Origin: Thioclava pacifica DSM 10166
GTDB lineage: Bacteria; Pseudomonadota; Alphaproteobacteria; Rhodobacterales; Rhodobacteraceae
Direction of reading: 5' to 3'
Assembly (NCBI RefSeq): GCF_000714535.1
Contig: NZ_AUND01000001.1
Location: 620,001-684,000 of the forward strand
DNA: 64,000 nucleotides
Shown here: piece after piece, positions 8,695 through 17,544 of the stretch
Layout of the letters: each line of letters starts with the position of its first letter
Numbering within the stretch: position 1 is the first letter of the stretch
Translations under genes and position numbers: made by a program
Notes under the pieces: model-generated
What the model saw: the letters and a program-made list of their open reading frames with translations, nothing else
Told to the model about the DNA's origin: nothing
The model's database searches: none

Positions 8695-8700
8695 TTGACA
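8695..8700 (+). promoter_or_regulatory. btuB promoter: Consensus -35 hexamer before the cobalamin riboswitch
   Basis: TTGACA lies 35 bp upstream of the riboswitch. The base 17 bp downstream begins CACATC, a poor -10, so the exact start site is uncertain. Confidence 0.35.
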
Positions 8701-8734
8701 GTTCCTGTCTCGCACGGCACATCGGCCCCACTTC

Positions 8735-8896
8735 GGTTCCGCGAGAGCGGATGAAAAGGGAACCCGGTGCGATGCACGCATCCATTCCGGGGCTGCCCCC
8801 GCAACTGTGAGCGGCGAGCGAAGGCTGACTGAGCCACTGGGAGATCCCGGGAAGGCCAGCCCGAGCTGAGACCCGCGAGCCAGGAGACCTGCCGAG
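8735..8896 (+). promoter_or_regulatory. Cobalamin (B12) riboswitch
   Basis: The conserved elements occur in order: AAAAGGGAACCCGGTGCG (from 8754), GCTGCCCCCGCAACTGT (8793-8809, the B12 box core region), GAGCCACTGG (8831-8840) and GAGCCAGGAGACCTGCC (about 8877-8893). It lies about 150 bp upstream of btuB. Adenosylcobalamin binding would lower expression of the following uptake operon. Confidence 0.95.
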
Positions 8897-9048
8897 GCGC
8901 TCATCCTTTCTGCCTGTGCGGGGTGCTCAGGCGAGGCGGATTTCCGTCAGTGGTGACACTCTTCACCGTCGGCGGAAAGCGTATCTTTCCAAAGACTTGC
9001 AATGATAAGTTCGCGTGACCTTCGGGGCGCGATACGAGGGATTTGGAA

Positions 9049-10914
9049 ATGCTGGCTTCCCGCCTCACCACGAGCCTCCTGCTCACCACCGCGCTCGCCG
9101 CCCCGGCGCTCGCCCAAGACGATCAACCCTATCAGCTCGACGAGATCGTGATCTATTACGGCGCGCTGGAACCGCGCTCCGCCGACCAGACTGCACAGGC
9201 GGTGACGGTTCTGTCCAAGAAGGATATGGAGCGCAGCGGCGAGACGCGCCTGTCCAATCTGATCGCGCAAACCCCCGGCGTGGGCATCCTCGCGCGCGGC
9301 CCAATGGGCGCGCAGACCGGCTTCACCATTCGTGGCGTGTCGCAGAACTACGTGAAGGTTCTTGTCGACGGCATCGACGTGTCGGACCCCTCGGGGCCGC
9401 AGGTTGCCGCCGATCTGGGCCGTTTGAATACCTTCAACTATGACCGCGTCGAGATCATGCGCGGCACGCAATCTGCCCTTTATGGCGGGTCGGCTGTCGC
9501 GGGGGTCATCAATCTCGACACGCCGCGCCCCACCAAAGAGGGCGTGTCGCAAAGCGTGGCTCTAGAGCTCGGGTCCTACAAGACTGCGAACTTCGCCTAT
9601 AACTTCGGCTGGAAGCAGGGCGATGATGAGCTTTCGGTTCAGTTGTCGAAGATCTACTCCGCCGGGTTCTCGGCGGCTGACGAAAAGAACGGCAATACCG
9701 AGAAGGACGGCTACAAAGCTGACCGCGTCAGCCTGCGGGCGCAAAAGCGCATTTCCGACAACCTGCTGATCGGTTTTGCGGGGTTCGCGCAGAATGATCG
9801 CGGCGAGTACGACGAAACCGCCTTTGATCCGGTGACCTACGCATCTTATCCGGTCGATGGCACGCCCGATGAAGTAACCTATGCGAAAACGCGGGGCGCG
9901 CGCCTGTTCGCGCAGTTCGACACTGGCCCGGTGTCGCAGGAAGTTGCTTTGAGCTATTTTCGGATCGCGCGGCGCACGGATGGAGGGACCGCCCTCTACG
10001 GGCCGACCTTCAATGATTATGTCGGCAAGCGGCGCAAATTCGAATGGCTCGGCCATGCAGAGGTCGGCAGCGGCAAAGCGAGTTTCGGGATCGACCGGAC
10101 GCTGGAGAACTTCACCAGCAAGTCGACCTATGGTGGAAGCGATGCGTTCACGAGCGTTACCGGCGTTTTTGCCGAGTACGCCTTTGCTCCCGTCGAGGGT
10201 GTCAATGTGATCGCCTCGGCACGTCATGATCAGCTTTCTTCTTTCGGTGATCAGACCACGGGTCGGCTCGGTGTGACCTGGCAAGCGGCACCCGACACGC
10301 TGCTGAAGGTTTCGCTCGGCAATGGCTATCGTGCGCCGTCGGGTTATGAACTCTATGGACCCTACGGTGACGCGACGCTGCGCCCCGAAAAATCGATCAG
10401 CGGAGATTTCGGGATCGAACAGAAATTTGGCGCTCACACGCTGACGGCGACCCTGTTCCGGATCGAAGTGAAGGATCTTATCGACTACGCCTATCCGGCT
10501 TATTACCAGACCTCGGGCACCGCCACGCGCCAGGGTGTCGAGCTTGGAATGAAAGGGCCGATCACCGACAAGATCGGCTACTCGCTCGGTTATACCTATC
10601 TCGACAAGAAGAACCCTTCAGGCTTGTCCTCGGGCTCGACCTGGAACTCGGCTTTCGGGCGTCATACGCTGACCGCCGGGATCGATGCCAAAGTGACCGA
10701 CAAGATCACCCTCGCGGCCGATCTGCGCGTCGTGACCGATCGCCAGAGCCAGCCTGATTACGGGCTGATGAACGCGCAGATGACCTACGATCTGGGCGAG
10801 GGCAAGGAGGCCTATCTGCGCATTGAGAACCTGACCGATACCGATTACCAGCTCTGGCCGGGCTACGGCACGTCGGGCCGCGCGGCCTATGTGGGGCTGC
10901 GTGCGCGGTTCTGA
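9049..10914 (+). CDS. btuB: TonB-dependent cobalamin receptor (BtuB-like)
   Basis: A 621-residue outer-membrane receptor with a Sec signal (LASRLTTSLLLTTALAAPALA), a TonB-box-like DEIVIY near residue 32, a plug domain (residues about 45-160) and a 22-strand barrel ending in a C-terminal aromatic (ARF). The ATG at 9049 follows a GAGGG RBS by 8 bp; the upstream TTG at 9043 is not needed. The cobalamin riboswitch and downstream BtuFCD-type ABC genes identify the ligand as B12 or a related corrinoid. Confidence 0.92.
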   Translation: MLASRLTTSLLLTTALAAPALAQDDQPYQLDEIVIYYGALEPRSADQTAQAVTVLSKKDMERSGETRLSNLIAQTPGVGILARGPMGAQTGFTIRGVSQNYVKVLVDGIDVSDPSGPQVAADLGRLNTFNYDRVEIMRGTQSALYGGSAVAGVINLDTPRPTKEGVSQSVALELGSYKTANFAYNFGWKQGDDELSVQLSKIYSAGFSAADEKNGNTEKDGYKADRVSLRAQKRISDNLLIGFAGFAQNDRGEYDETAFDPVTYASYPVDGTPDEVTYAKTRGARLFAQFDTGPVSQEVALSYFRIARRTDGGTALYGPTFNDYVGKRRKFEWLGHAEVGSGKASFGIDRTLENFTSKSTYGGSDAFTSVTGVFAEYAFAPVEGVNVIASARHDQLSSFGDQTTGRLGVTWQAAPDTLLKVSLGNGYRAPSGYELYGPYGDATLRPEKSISGDFGIEQKFGAHTLTATLFRIEVKDLIDYAYPAYYQTSGTATRQGVELGMKGPITDKIGYSLGYTYLDKKNPSGLSSGSTWNSAFGRHTLTAGIDAKVTDKITLAADLRVVTDRQSQPDYGLMNAQMTYDLGEGKEAYLRIENLTDTDYQLWPGYGTSGRAAYVGLRARF

Positions 10915-11752
10915 TCTGAAAGGGGCGGCTCTGGCCGCCCTTTTTGCCGCCCTTGGGGCGGCGACATCCGCGTGGGCCGAGGAGCCCGCGCGCGTGGTCT
11001 CGATGAACCTGTGCACCGATCAGCTGGCGCTGGCTCTGGCCGATCCGGGGCAGATCGTCTCGCTCAGCCATTTCGCGACCGATCCGTCGATGTCGGTACG
11101 CTGGAAGCAGGCTGAGGACTATCCCGTAAACTATGGCCGTGCCGAAGAGATTTCGATCCTTCACCCTGATCTCGTTCTGGCCGATACCTGGTCGAGCCCG
11201 GACACGATCCGGATGCTGCGCACGCTCGGGATCCGGGTTGAGCAACTCCCTCCGGGCACCTCGCTGCCTGAACTTCGGGGCCGGATCGAGACGATGGGCA
11301 AACTGCTCGGCCATCCCGATCGCGCCGCGAAAATGCTCGCTGATTTTGATGCGCGACTGGCGGCGATCGAGAAACCTGCACCGGGGCTGCGCGCCGCGAT
11401 CATCGGGCCTTCGGGTTATGGCTACGGGCCGCGCACGCTCGAAGGGCAAATTCTCGAGATGGCAGGTTTTACCAATGTCGTGAGCGGGCCGGGGCTGGAC
11501 TGGGGCGGGCGCTTGCCACTGGAGGATCTGGTGATGGATCGCCCTGATCTGGTTGTCGTGGGCGGCTCGATGAAAGGGCAAGGCACGAGCCGCGCGCAGG
11601 AGGTGCTGGCCCATCCGGTGCTGCGCGATCTGCCGGTGGTGCGCGGGCTGCGCGATGCGAGCTGGACATGTGGGGCGCCGGCGATGTTGACTGCGGTGGA
11701 AGAACTCGCTGAACTCGGGCGCAAAATCGAGAAAGAAAAGCTGACGCAATGA
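10889..11752 (+). CDS. btuF: Periplasmic cobalamin-binding protein (BtuF-like)
   Basis: A 287-residue cluster-A-2 type substrate-binding protein (helical backbone, PF01497). It has an N-terminal signal peptide (AALAALFAALGAATSAWA). The mature part begins with the family motif RVVSMNLCTDQLALALA. It overlaps the end of btuB by 26 bp; a GTG at 10901 is an alternative start. It should deliver B12 to the following BtuC/BtuD transporter. Confidence 0.85.
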   Translation: MWGCVRGSDLKGAALAALFAALGAATSAWAEEPARVVSMNLCTDQLALALADPGQIVSLSHFATDPSMSVRWKQAEDYPVNYGRAEEISILHPDLVLADTWSSPDTIRMLRTLGIRVEQLPPGTSLPELRGRIETMGKLLGHPDRAAKMLADFDARLAAIEKPAPGLRAAIIGPSGYGYGPRTLEGQILEMAGFTNVVSGPGLDWGGRLPLEDLVMDRPDLVVVGGSMKGQGTSRAQEVLAHPVLRDLPVVRGLRDASWTCGAPAMLTAVEELAELGRKIEKEKLTQ

Positions 11753-12732
11753 GTTATCGTGCGATCCTGATCCTTCTCGGCCTGGCCTGCGCGGCGCTGT
11801 TTCTCGCGTCGCTGCTGATCGGACCGTCGGGCATCTCTCCGCTCCAAGGGCTCTCGGCGCTGATCTCTGGCGAAGGGGCTGCGGGGTTGGTCATGCGGGA
11901 ACTACGCCTGCCGCGTGCGATCCTCGGGATCGGTGTCGGCGCCGCTCTGGGGCTGTCGGGGGCCGCGATGCAGGGATTTCTGCGCAACCCGCTGGCCGAG
12001 CCGGGGCTTATCGGCACCTCCGCCGGGGCGGCGCTTGGTGCGGTGATCGCGATCCAGACCGGGCTCTATGCGGCCTTTGCGCTGGCGCTTCCCTTCGCCG
12101 CGCTGGCGGGTGCGGGCGTCGCGGTGGCGCTGATCCTGATCCTTGCGGGGCGCGAGGGACGGGCGCTGGTCCTGATCCTCGCGGGCATCGCCGTTTCGGC
12201 GCTGGCGGCGGCGGCAACCGCGCTTGTCCTGAACCTCGCACCGTCGCCCTATGCGGCCGCGGAGATCGTGTTCTGGATGATGGGGTCACTTGCGGATCGT
12301 TCGATGACCCATGTGGCGCTGGCGCTGCCGTTCGTGATCCTCGGCGCGGTGATACTGCTGCGGGCGGGCGCGGGGCTCGACGCGTTGAGCCTTGGAGAGG
12401 ATGCGGCGGCCTCGATGGGCATCTCTCTGAAAAAGCTCAAGCTTCAGATCGTTTTCGGGACGGCGCTGATGGTTGGCGCGGCGACTGCCGTCGCGGGCGC
12501 GATCGGCTTCGTGGGTCTCGTCGTGCCGCATCTTCTGCGGAAATCCGTGGGGTCGCGGCCTTCGCGTCTGTTGCCGGCTTCGGCACTTGGCGGCGCGGCG
12601 ATGCTGACGCTCGCGGATATCGCGACCCGGGTAATCGCGCCCGAGCGCGACCTCAAACTCGGGGTGCTGACGGCGCTTGTGGGGGCGCCGTTCTTCCTGT
12701 CGATGATCCGCAAGATGGGGCGGGAGGGATGA
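11749..12732 (+). CDS. btuC: Cobalamin ABC transporter permease (FecCD family)
   Basis: A 327-residue permease with about ten membrane helices. The family motifs include LRLPRAILGIGVGAALGLSG and LAEPGLIGTSAGAALG in the first half and GAIGFVGLVVPHLLRK in the C-terminal third. It overlaps btuF by 4 bp (ATGA), so translation is coupled. The riboswitch and neighbouring genes assign it to corrinoid rather than iron-siderophore uptake. Confidence 0.9.
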   Translation: MSYRAILILLGLACAALFLASLLIGPSGISPLQGLSALISGEGAAGLVMRELRLPRAILGIGVGAALGLSGAAMQGFLRNPLAEPGLIGTSAGAALGAVIAIQTGLYAAFALALPFAALAGAGVAVALILILAGREGRALVLILAGIAVSALAAAATALVLNLAPSPYAAAEIVFWMMGSLADRSMTHVALALPFVILGAVILLRAGAGLDALSLGEDAAASMGISLKKLKLQIVFGTALMVGAATAVAGAIGFVGLVVPHLLRKSVGSRPSRLLPASALGGAAMLTLADIATRVIAPERDLKLGVLTALVGAPFFLSMIRKMGREG

Positions 12733-13478
12733 TGCTGGAGCTGCAAGACCTGTCCGTATTGCGCGGCGAATGCCCGGTCGTTGATGGCGTCACGGCGCAG
12801 GTGGGTCCGGGTGAGCTGATCGGCCTCATCGGGCCGAACGGCGCGGGCAAGACGACGCTGATGCGCGGCGCGCTGGGGCTGATCGCGCATCGCGGCGCGA
12901 GTTCGCTGGCCGCGCGCGATCCGGTGGCGCGTGCCAAGCTGGCCGCCTGGCTGCCGCAGGCGCGCGAGATCGCCTGGGGGCTCTCGGTGGCGGAACTGGT
13001 GGCGCTTGGGCGCTTGCCGCATGGGCGCGATCAGAACACGGTGGGGGCGGCCGCGGTCGAGGAGGCGCTGCGCCGGATGGGCCTCGAGAGCTATCGCGAG
13101 CGAACCGCCACGCATCTTTCGGGCGGCGAGCAGGCCCGCGTGCTGATCGCCCGCGCGCTCGCGCAGCAAAGCCCGCTGATCCTGGCCGACGAGCCGATCG
13201 CGGGGCTCGATCCGGCGGCGCAGATCGCGACGATGGAGGTCTTCGCGGCCCATGCGCAGGCCGGCGGCGCGGTTGTGACTTCGCTGCACGATCTGGGGCT
13301 GGCCGCGCGCCATTGCACGCGGCTCTGGGTGATGGATCGCGGGCGTCTGGTGGCCGATGGCAAGCCCGAGGAGGTGCTGACCGAACAGCTGCTCGCCGAG
13401 GTTTTCCATATCCGCGCGCATTTCAAGATCACGCCGGAGGGCCCTGTTTTCCAACCGCTTTCGACGCTGGGGCTCTGA
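12729..13478 (+). CDS. btuD: Cobalamin ABC transporter ATP-binding protein
   Basis: A 249-residue ABC ATPase: Walker A GPNGAGKTT (residues 36-44), signature LSGGEQARV, Walker B LILADEP followed by the D-loop, and H-loop (SLHDLG). It overlaps btuC by 4 bp and shares one base with the next start (TGATG), so all four genes after btuB are translationally coupled. Confidence 0.92.
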   Translation: MMLELQDLSVLRGECPVVDGVTAQVGPGELIGLIGPNGAGKTTLMRGALGLIAHRGASSLAARDPVARAKLAAWLPQAREIAWGLSVAELVALGRLPHGRDQNTVGAAAVEEALRRMGLESYRERTATHLSGGEQARVLIARALAQQSPLILADEPIAGLDPAAQIATMEVFAAHAQAGGAVVTSLHDLGLAARHCTRLWVMDRGRLVADGKPEEVLTEQLLAEVFHIRAHFKITPEGPVFQPLSTLGL

Positions 13479-14269
13479 TGGCTTTTCCGCCCGAACGCAT
13501 CGTCTGCCTGACCGAGGAGACGGTCGAGACGCTCTATCTGTTGGGCGAGGACGCGCGCATCGTCGGTGTCTCGGGCTATGCGGTGCGTCCCAAGCGGGTG
13601 CGGCGCGAAAAGCAGCGCGTGTCGGCCTTCATCTCGGCCGATCTGCCGAAGATCCTCGCGCTCAAGCCCGATCTGGTGCTGACCTTCTCGGATCTTCAGG
13701 CCGAGATCGTGGCGGGGCTGGTGCGCGAAGGGATCGCGGTGCATGCGTTCAACCAGCGCTCGATCGCGGGCATTCTCGACATGATCCGCACGCTCGGTGC
13801 GCTGACGGGCTGCCCGGAGCGCGCCGAGACCCTCGCCGCGGGCTATGAGGCCCGGCTGGCCGCGATCGCCGCGAAACCGCGGGCCACTCGACCGCGCGTC
13901 TGGTTCGAGGAATGGGACGAGCCGCTGATCTCCGCGGTGGGCTGGGTGTCGGAACTGATCGAGATCGCGGGCGGGCAGGATGTGTTCGGGCACCTCGCCC
14001 GCGAGGGGAAGGCGAAGGATCGCATCGTTGTTACCGAACAAGTGATTGCAGCGGCGCCGGAGGTCATCGTCGGCTCGTGGTGCGGCAAGAAATTCCGGCC
14101 CGAGAAAGTTTCGGCAAGGCCGGGCTGGCAGGACGTTCCGGCTGTTGCGCGAAACCGGCTTCACGAGGTCAAATCGACGCTCATCCTGCAACCGGGCCCC
14201 GCGGCGCTCACCGATGGGCTCGATGCGCTCGAGGCGGCGATTTGGCCGGATACGGGGTTGCGCCGTTAA
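13478..14269 (+). CDS. Second BtuF-like binding protein without a signal peptide
   Basis: A 263-residue PF01497-type protein (starts MAFPPERIVCLTEETVETLY). It has no signal peptide or membrane segment, so it should stay in the cytoplasm, unlike the first binding protein in the operon. The start at 13478 overlaps the btuD stop (TGATG); the longer open frame from 13313 lies inside btuD and is not credible. Its place in the operon points to B12 or corrinoid binding after import, or to use as a chaperone or sensor, which is inference. Confidence 0.8.
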   Translation: MAFPPERIVCLTEETVETLYLLGEDARIVGVSGYAVRPKRVRREKQRVSAFISADLPKILALKPDLVLTFSDLQAEIVAGLVREGIAVHAFNQRSIAGILDMIRTLGALTGCPERAETLAAGYEARLAAIAAKPRATRPRVWFEEWDEPLISAVGWVSELIEIAGGQDVFGHLAREGKAKDRIVVTEQVIAAAPEVIVGSWCGKKFRPEKVSARPGWQDVPAVARNRLHEVKSTLILQPGPAALTDGLDALEAAIWPDTGLRR

Positions 14270-14345
14270 CTCTGGCTCGACATAGAGGCCGGGCGCGCTA
14301 GACTGGCTGCGCAGGAACAAACGAAAACAACCCCGGGGAGGGGGC

Positions 14346-15956
14346 ATGTTCACGCGTTTTATACGGTTTTCGCCGCTCGCCTTGTCGGCTCTGCTGACGC
14401 TCGGCGCGCTCTCTGGCCTGATCCTGACCGACTGGTTTCTGATCGCCGCCATCGTCTTCGGGTTTCTGACGCTCGTCGGGATCTACGACCTGATCCAGAC
14501 GAAGCACGCCATCACCCGGAACTATCCGATCCTCGGCCATCTGCGTTTCTTCTTCGAGGAGATCCGCCCCGAGATCCGCCAATATCTGATCGAGGGCGAT
14601 GACGAGGAAGTGCCGTTCTCGCGCGCCACCCGCACCATCGTCTACCAGCGCGCCAAGGATATCGAGGATGCCAAGCCTTTCGGCACCCGGATCCGCGTTT
14701 CGGAATCTGGCTATCAGTGGATTACCCATTCGGTGAAGCCGCGCCATATCGAGGATAGCGATTTCCGCGTCGAGATCGGCGGGCCCGACTGCAAGCAGCC
14801 CTACAAGGCGTCGATCTACAATATCTCGGCCATGAGTTTTGGGGCGCTGTCGGCAAATGCGATCATGGCGCTCAACAAGGGCGCGAAGATGGGCGGTTTC
14901 GCCCATGACACGGGCGAGGGCGGCATCTCGCGCTATCACCGCGAGGGCGGGGATCTGATCTACGAGGTCGGCTCGGGCTATTTCGGCTGCCGCAACCACG
15001 ATGGCAGCTTCAATCCCGAGAAATTCGCGATGCGGGCGCAGGACGATCAGGTGAAGATGATCGAGGTGAAGCTGAGCCAGGGCGCCAAGCCCGGCCATGG
15101 CGGGATGCTCCCGGCGGCCAAGATCACGCCCGAGATCGCCGAGGCGCGCGACATTCCGATGGGAGTGGATTGCATTTCGCCCGCCTCGCATTCGGCCTTC
15201 TCGACCCCGATCGAGATGATGGAGTTCATCGCTCAGCTGCGCGAGCTGTCGGGCGGCAAGCCGGTGGGGTTCAAGCTCTGCGTCGGTCACCGCCGCGAGT
15301 TCATGTGCATCGTGAAGGCGATGCTGGAGACCGGCATCACGCCCGATTTCATCGTGGTCGACGGCAAGGAAGGCGGCACGGGCGCGGCCCCCCTGGAATT
15401 TGCCAACCACATGGGTTTCCCGCTCGTGGAGGGCTTGAGCTTCGTGCATAACACGCTGCGCGGGGCGGGATTGCGCGACAAGGTCAAGATCGGGGCGTCG
15501 GGCAAGCTCGTGACCGCGTTCCACCTTGCCAAGGCGCTCGCGATCGGGGCGGATTGGGCAAACTCGGCGCGCGGCTTCATGTTCGCGATCGGCTGCATTC
15601 AGGCGCAGTCGTGCCACACGAATAAATGCCCGACCGGGGTGACCACGCAAGATCCGATCCGTCAGCGCGCGCTGGTGGTGCCCGACAAGGCGACCCGCGT
15701 GGCCAATTTCCACCGCAACACGATGAAGGCGCTGGCCGAGATGACGGGGGCTGCGGGCCTGACGCATCCCGGGCAGTTCCTGCCGCATCATCTGCTGGTG
15801 CGCGACCGCGAACGCGACTTCAAGGTGGGCGACGAGATCTATCACTACATGCCCGAAGGGTTCCTGCTGCGCGAGGATGATGACCGTTTCGGCTATCTCA
15901 AGCGCTGGAAACGCGCGCGGGCGGAAGCGTTCGAGCCGTTCGACAGTGGCGTTTGA
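14346..15956 (+). CDS. FMN-binding glutamate synthase family protein, membrane-anchored
   Basis: A 536-residue protein with two N-terminal hydrophobic segments (residues 8-26 and 28-48), a linker, and a GltS-like TIM barrel (residues about 90-520). The barrel includes the Fe-S/FMN region with CxxxxCxTNKCPTGV-type cysteines near residue 420 (IGCIQAQSCHTNKCPTGV). It lacks the glutaminase domain of GltB, so it is not a complete glutamate synthase. Family members are widespread with unproved activity. An RBS (GGGGAGGGG) precedes the ATG. Confidence 0.85.
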   Translation: MFTRFIRFSPLALSALLTLGALSGLILTDWFLIAAIVFGFLTLVGIYDLIQTKHAITRNYPILGHLRFFFEEIRPEIRQYLIEGDDEEVPFSRATRTIVYQRAKDIEDAKPFGTRIRVSESGYQWITHSVKPRHIEDSDFRVEIGGPDCKQPYKASIYNISAMSFGALSANAIMALNKGAKMGGFAHDTGEGGISRYHREGGDLIYEVGSGYFGCRNHDGSFNPEKFAMRAQDDQVKMIEVKLSQGAKPGHGGMLPAAKITPEIAEARDIPMGVDCISPASHSAFSTPIEMMEFIAQLRELSGGKPVGFKLCVGHRREFMCIVKAMLETGITPDFIVVDGKEGGTGAAPLEFANHMGFPLVEGLSFVHNTLRGAGLRDKVKIGASGKLVTAFHLAKALAIGADWANSARGFMFAIGCIQAQSCHTNKCPTGVTTQDPIRQRALVVPDKATRVANFHRNTMKALAEMTGAAGLTHPGQFLPHHLLVRDRERDFKVGDEIYHYMPEGFLLREDDDRFGYLKRWKRARAEAFEPFDSGV

Positions 15957-15977
15957 GCCGTCTCGACGAGAACTGCG

Positions 15978-16006
15978 AGAGGCCGGGGCGATGCTCCGGC
16001 CTTTTG
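15978..16006 (+). terminator. Intrinsic terminator after the glutamate synthase-like gene
   Basis: AGGCCGG (15980-15986) pairs with CCGGCCT (15996-16002) over a 9-nt loop, followed by TTTTG, 22 bp after the stop codon. Confidence 0.75.
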
Positions 16007-16256
16007 CGTGGGCCGCGGCAATGACAGTGCGAGGCGTCGCGCTGGATAGCCGCTTTGCGATCTCGTCACGCGATGGTCACAAAGCTTTCAGGCGCCTCAC
16101 GAATTTGTGCAAGGCCGTATCGGCGTGAGGGTGCACTCCGGAACGGCATGTAAAATCACACTATTTTGCGGGCGCGGCGCGGGGTTTTCCCGCCAGAACG
16201 AGCGTTTTCAGGCCGAATTTCCGACGCCGAATCGGCGCTGATGCCGCGCTGCGGCG

Positions 16257-16281
16257 TTCAATCAAGTTGAAAGCGCTTTCG
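16257..16281. promoter_or_regulatory. Overlapping palindromes upstream of the yeeE-type genes
   Basis: The 330-bp region 16007-16338 has no gene. It contains TTCAA-TCAAG-TTGAA (16257-16271) overlapping a perfect 12-bp palindrome GAAAGCGCTTTC (16269-16280), 58 bp before the transporter ATG. The latter has the central-CG form of LacI-family operators. Further on, GAATATGT (16302-16309) repeats an 8-mer found before sqr (633-640). Confidence 0.45.
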
Positions 16282-16338
16282 CAATTTGTATCATCACCTT
16301 TGAATATGTTTATCATCATGGGAGAAAGGGAGGCTGCC

Positions 16339-16854
16339 ATGAGGGACACCCCCAAACCGTTCTGGTCTCCGCTGGCCGCCGGCACCGTGCTGGGCTTGGC
16401 TTTGCTGTTGACCTTCATCGTTACCGGGCACGGGCTCGGTGCATCGGGCTTCGTGACGCGATTCGCGGCACAGGCGAATGACTGGGTGGCGCCGCAGGCG
16501 ACCGCCGAGAACGCCTATTTCGGCCCCTTCATGAAAGCGGGCGCGCCGCTTCTGAGCTGGATCACCTGGGAAGTGATCGGTGTTCTGATCGGCGCCTGGC
16601 TCGGCGCCAAGGGTGCCGGCCGCATCTCGGTCAAGGTCGAGCGCGGGCCGCGCGTCTCCTCGGGCAGCCGTCTGGGCTATGCTCTGGTCGGCGGCGCTCT
16701 GGTCGGCTTCGGCGCGCGTCTGGCGCGTGGCTGCACCTCGGGTGTGGGCCTGTCGGGCGGCGCGACGCTGGCGGTGGCCGGCTTCGTCTTCCTGATCGGT
16801 TTCTTCGCGGCGGGCTTCGCCGTGTCCTTCATGATGCGGAGGCTCTGGCAATGA
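16339..16854 (+). CDS. YeeE/YedE family sulfur transporter, first half-protein
   Basis: A 171-residue membrane protein with about four helices and the family motif ARGCTSGVGLSGG with its conserved cysteine. In YeeE (TsuA) such cysteines relay thiosulfate through the pore. It corresponds to half of TsuA and pairs with the next gene, as in PmpA/PmpB-type split systems. The ATG at 16339 has an AGGGAGG RBS 6 bp upstream; the longer frame from 16267 starts with TTG. A sulfur-compound substrate is supported by the sulfur genes elsewhere in the window. Confidence 0.85.
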   Translation: MRDTPKPFWSPLAAGTVLGLALLLTFIVTGHGLGASGFVTRFAAQANDWVAPQATAENAYFGPFMKAGAPLLSWITWEVIGVLIGAWLGAKGAGRISVKVERGPRVSSGSRLGYALVGGALVGFGARLARGCTSGVGLSGGATLAVAGFVFLIGFFAAGFAVSFMMRRLWQ

Positions 16855-17504
16855 CCATTCCGTTTTACGATGGCGGCGTCGCCGCTGGCCTTCTGTCGGG
16901 CGTTCTGTTCGGCTACGCGCTGGAGGCGGCGGGCTTCGGCTCCCCGCGCAAGCTGACGGGGCAGTTCACGCTGCGCGACTTCTCGGTCTTCAAGGTGATG
17001 TTCACCGCCGTGCTGGTCTGTGCGATCGGACTTTATGTCCTGCGCACGATGGGCTGGATGGGCCCGAATGCGGTCTTCATTCCGACGCTGTTCTTCTGGG
17101 CGATCCTCGGTGGCGGCGTGCTGATCGGTGCGGGCTTCGCGATGGGCGGCTATTGCCCGGGCACCTCGGTCGTGGGCGTGGCCTCGGGCCGCATCGACGC
17201 GGTGGTCTTTGCCATCGGCATGGTGATCGGCACCTCTGCTTTTGCCTGGGTCTACGAGCCGCTGATGGGCTTCTACATGGCGGGCAAAGGTCCGAACGCC
17301 CAGACGCTGCCGCAGCTCTTCGGTCTGCCTGAATGGGTGATCCTCGCTGTGCTGGTGGTCTTCGCGGCTGTGGGCTTCCGCCTCGGCTCGATGATGGAGC
17401 GCGCCCGTGGTGGCCCGTTCACCGCCGAAGAAGTCTGTGCGCCCGATGACGAGGCTGATGAATTCGCCATGCGCTCGGGGGATACCTCGACCGCGCGCGG
17501 CTGA
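16851..17504 (+). CDS. YeeE/YedE family sulfur transporter, second half-protein
   Basis: A 217-residue membrane protein with about five to six helices, overlapping the first half by 4 bp. The conserved cysteine motif is GGYCPGTSVVGVASGR (near residue 101). The cytoplasmic C-terminal tail is acidic and includes a Cys. The two halves probably form one transporter for thiosulfate or a related sulfur species. Confidence 0.87.
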   Translation: MTIPFYDGGVAAGLLSGVLFGYALEAAGFGSPRKLTGQFTLRDFSVFKVMFTAVLVCAIGLYVLRTMGWMGPNAVFIPTLFFWAILGGGVLIGAGFAMGGYCPGTSVVGVASGRIDAVVFAIGMVIGTSAFAWVYEPLMGFYMAGKGPNAQTLPQLFGLPEWVILAVLVVFAAVGFRLGSMMERARGGPFTAEEVCAPDDEADEFAMRSGDTSTARG

Positions 17505-17544
17505 GCGACGATTTGAAAAGACGGACAAAGTTCAAGGGAGGAAT

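Noticed and set aside
14298-15845. 515-codon reverse frame opposite the glutamate synthase-like gene
   Set aside because: Low-complexity Arg/His-rich translation; the plus-strand gene has clear domains and an RBS.
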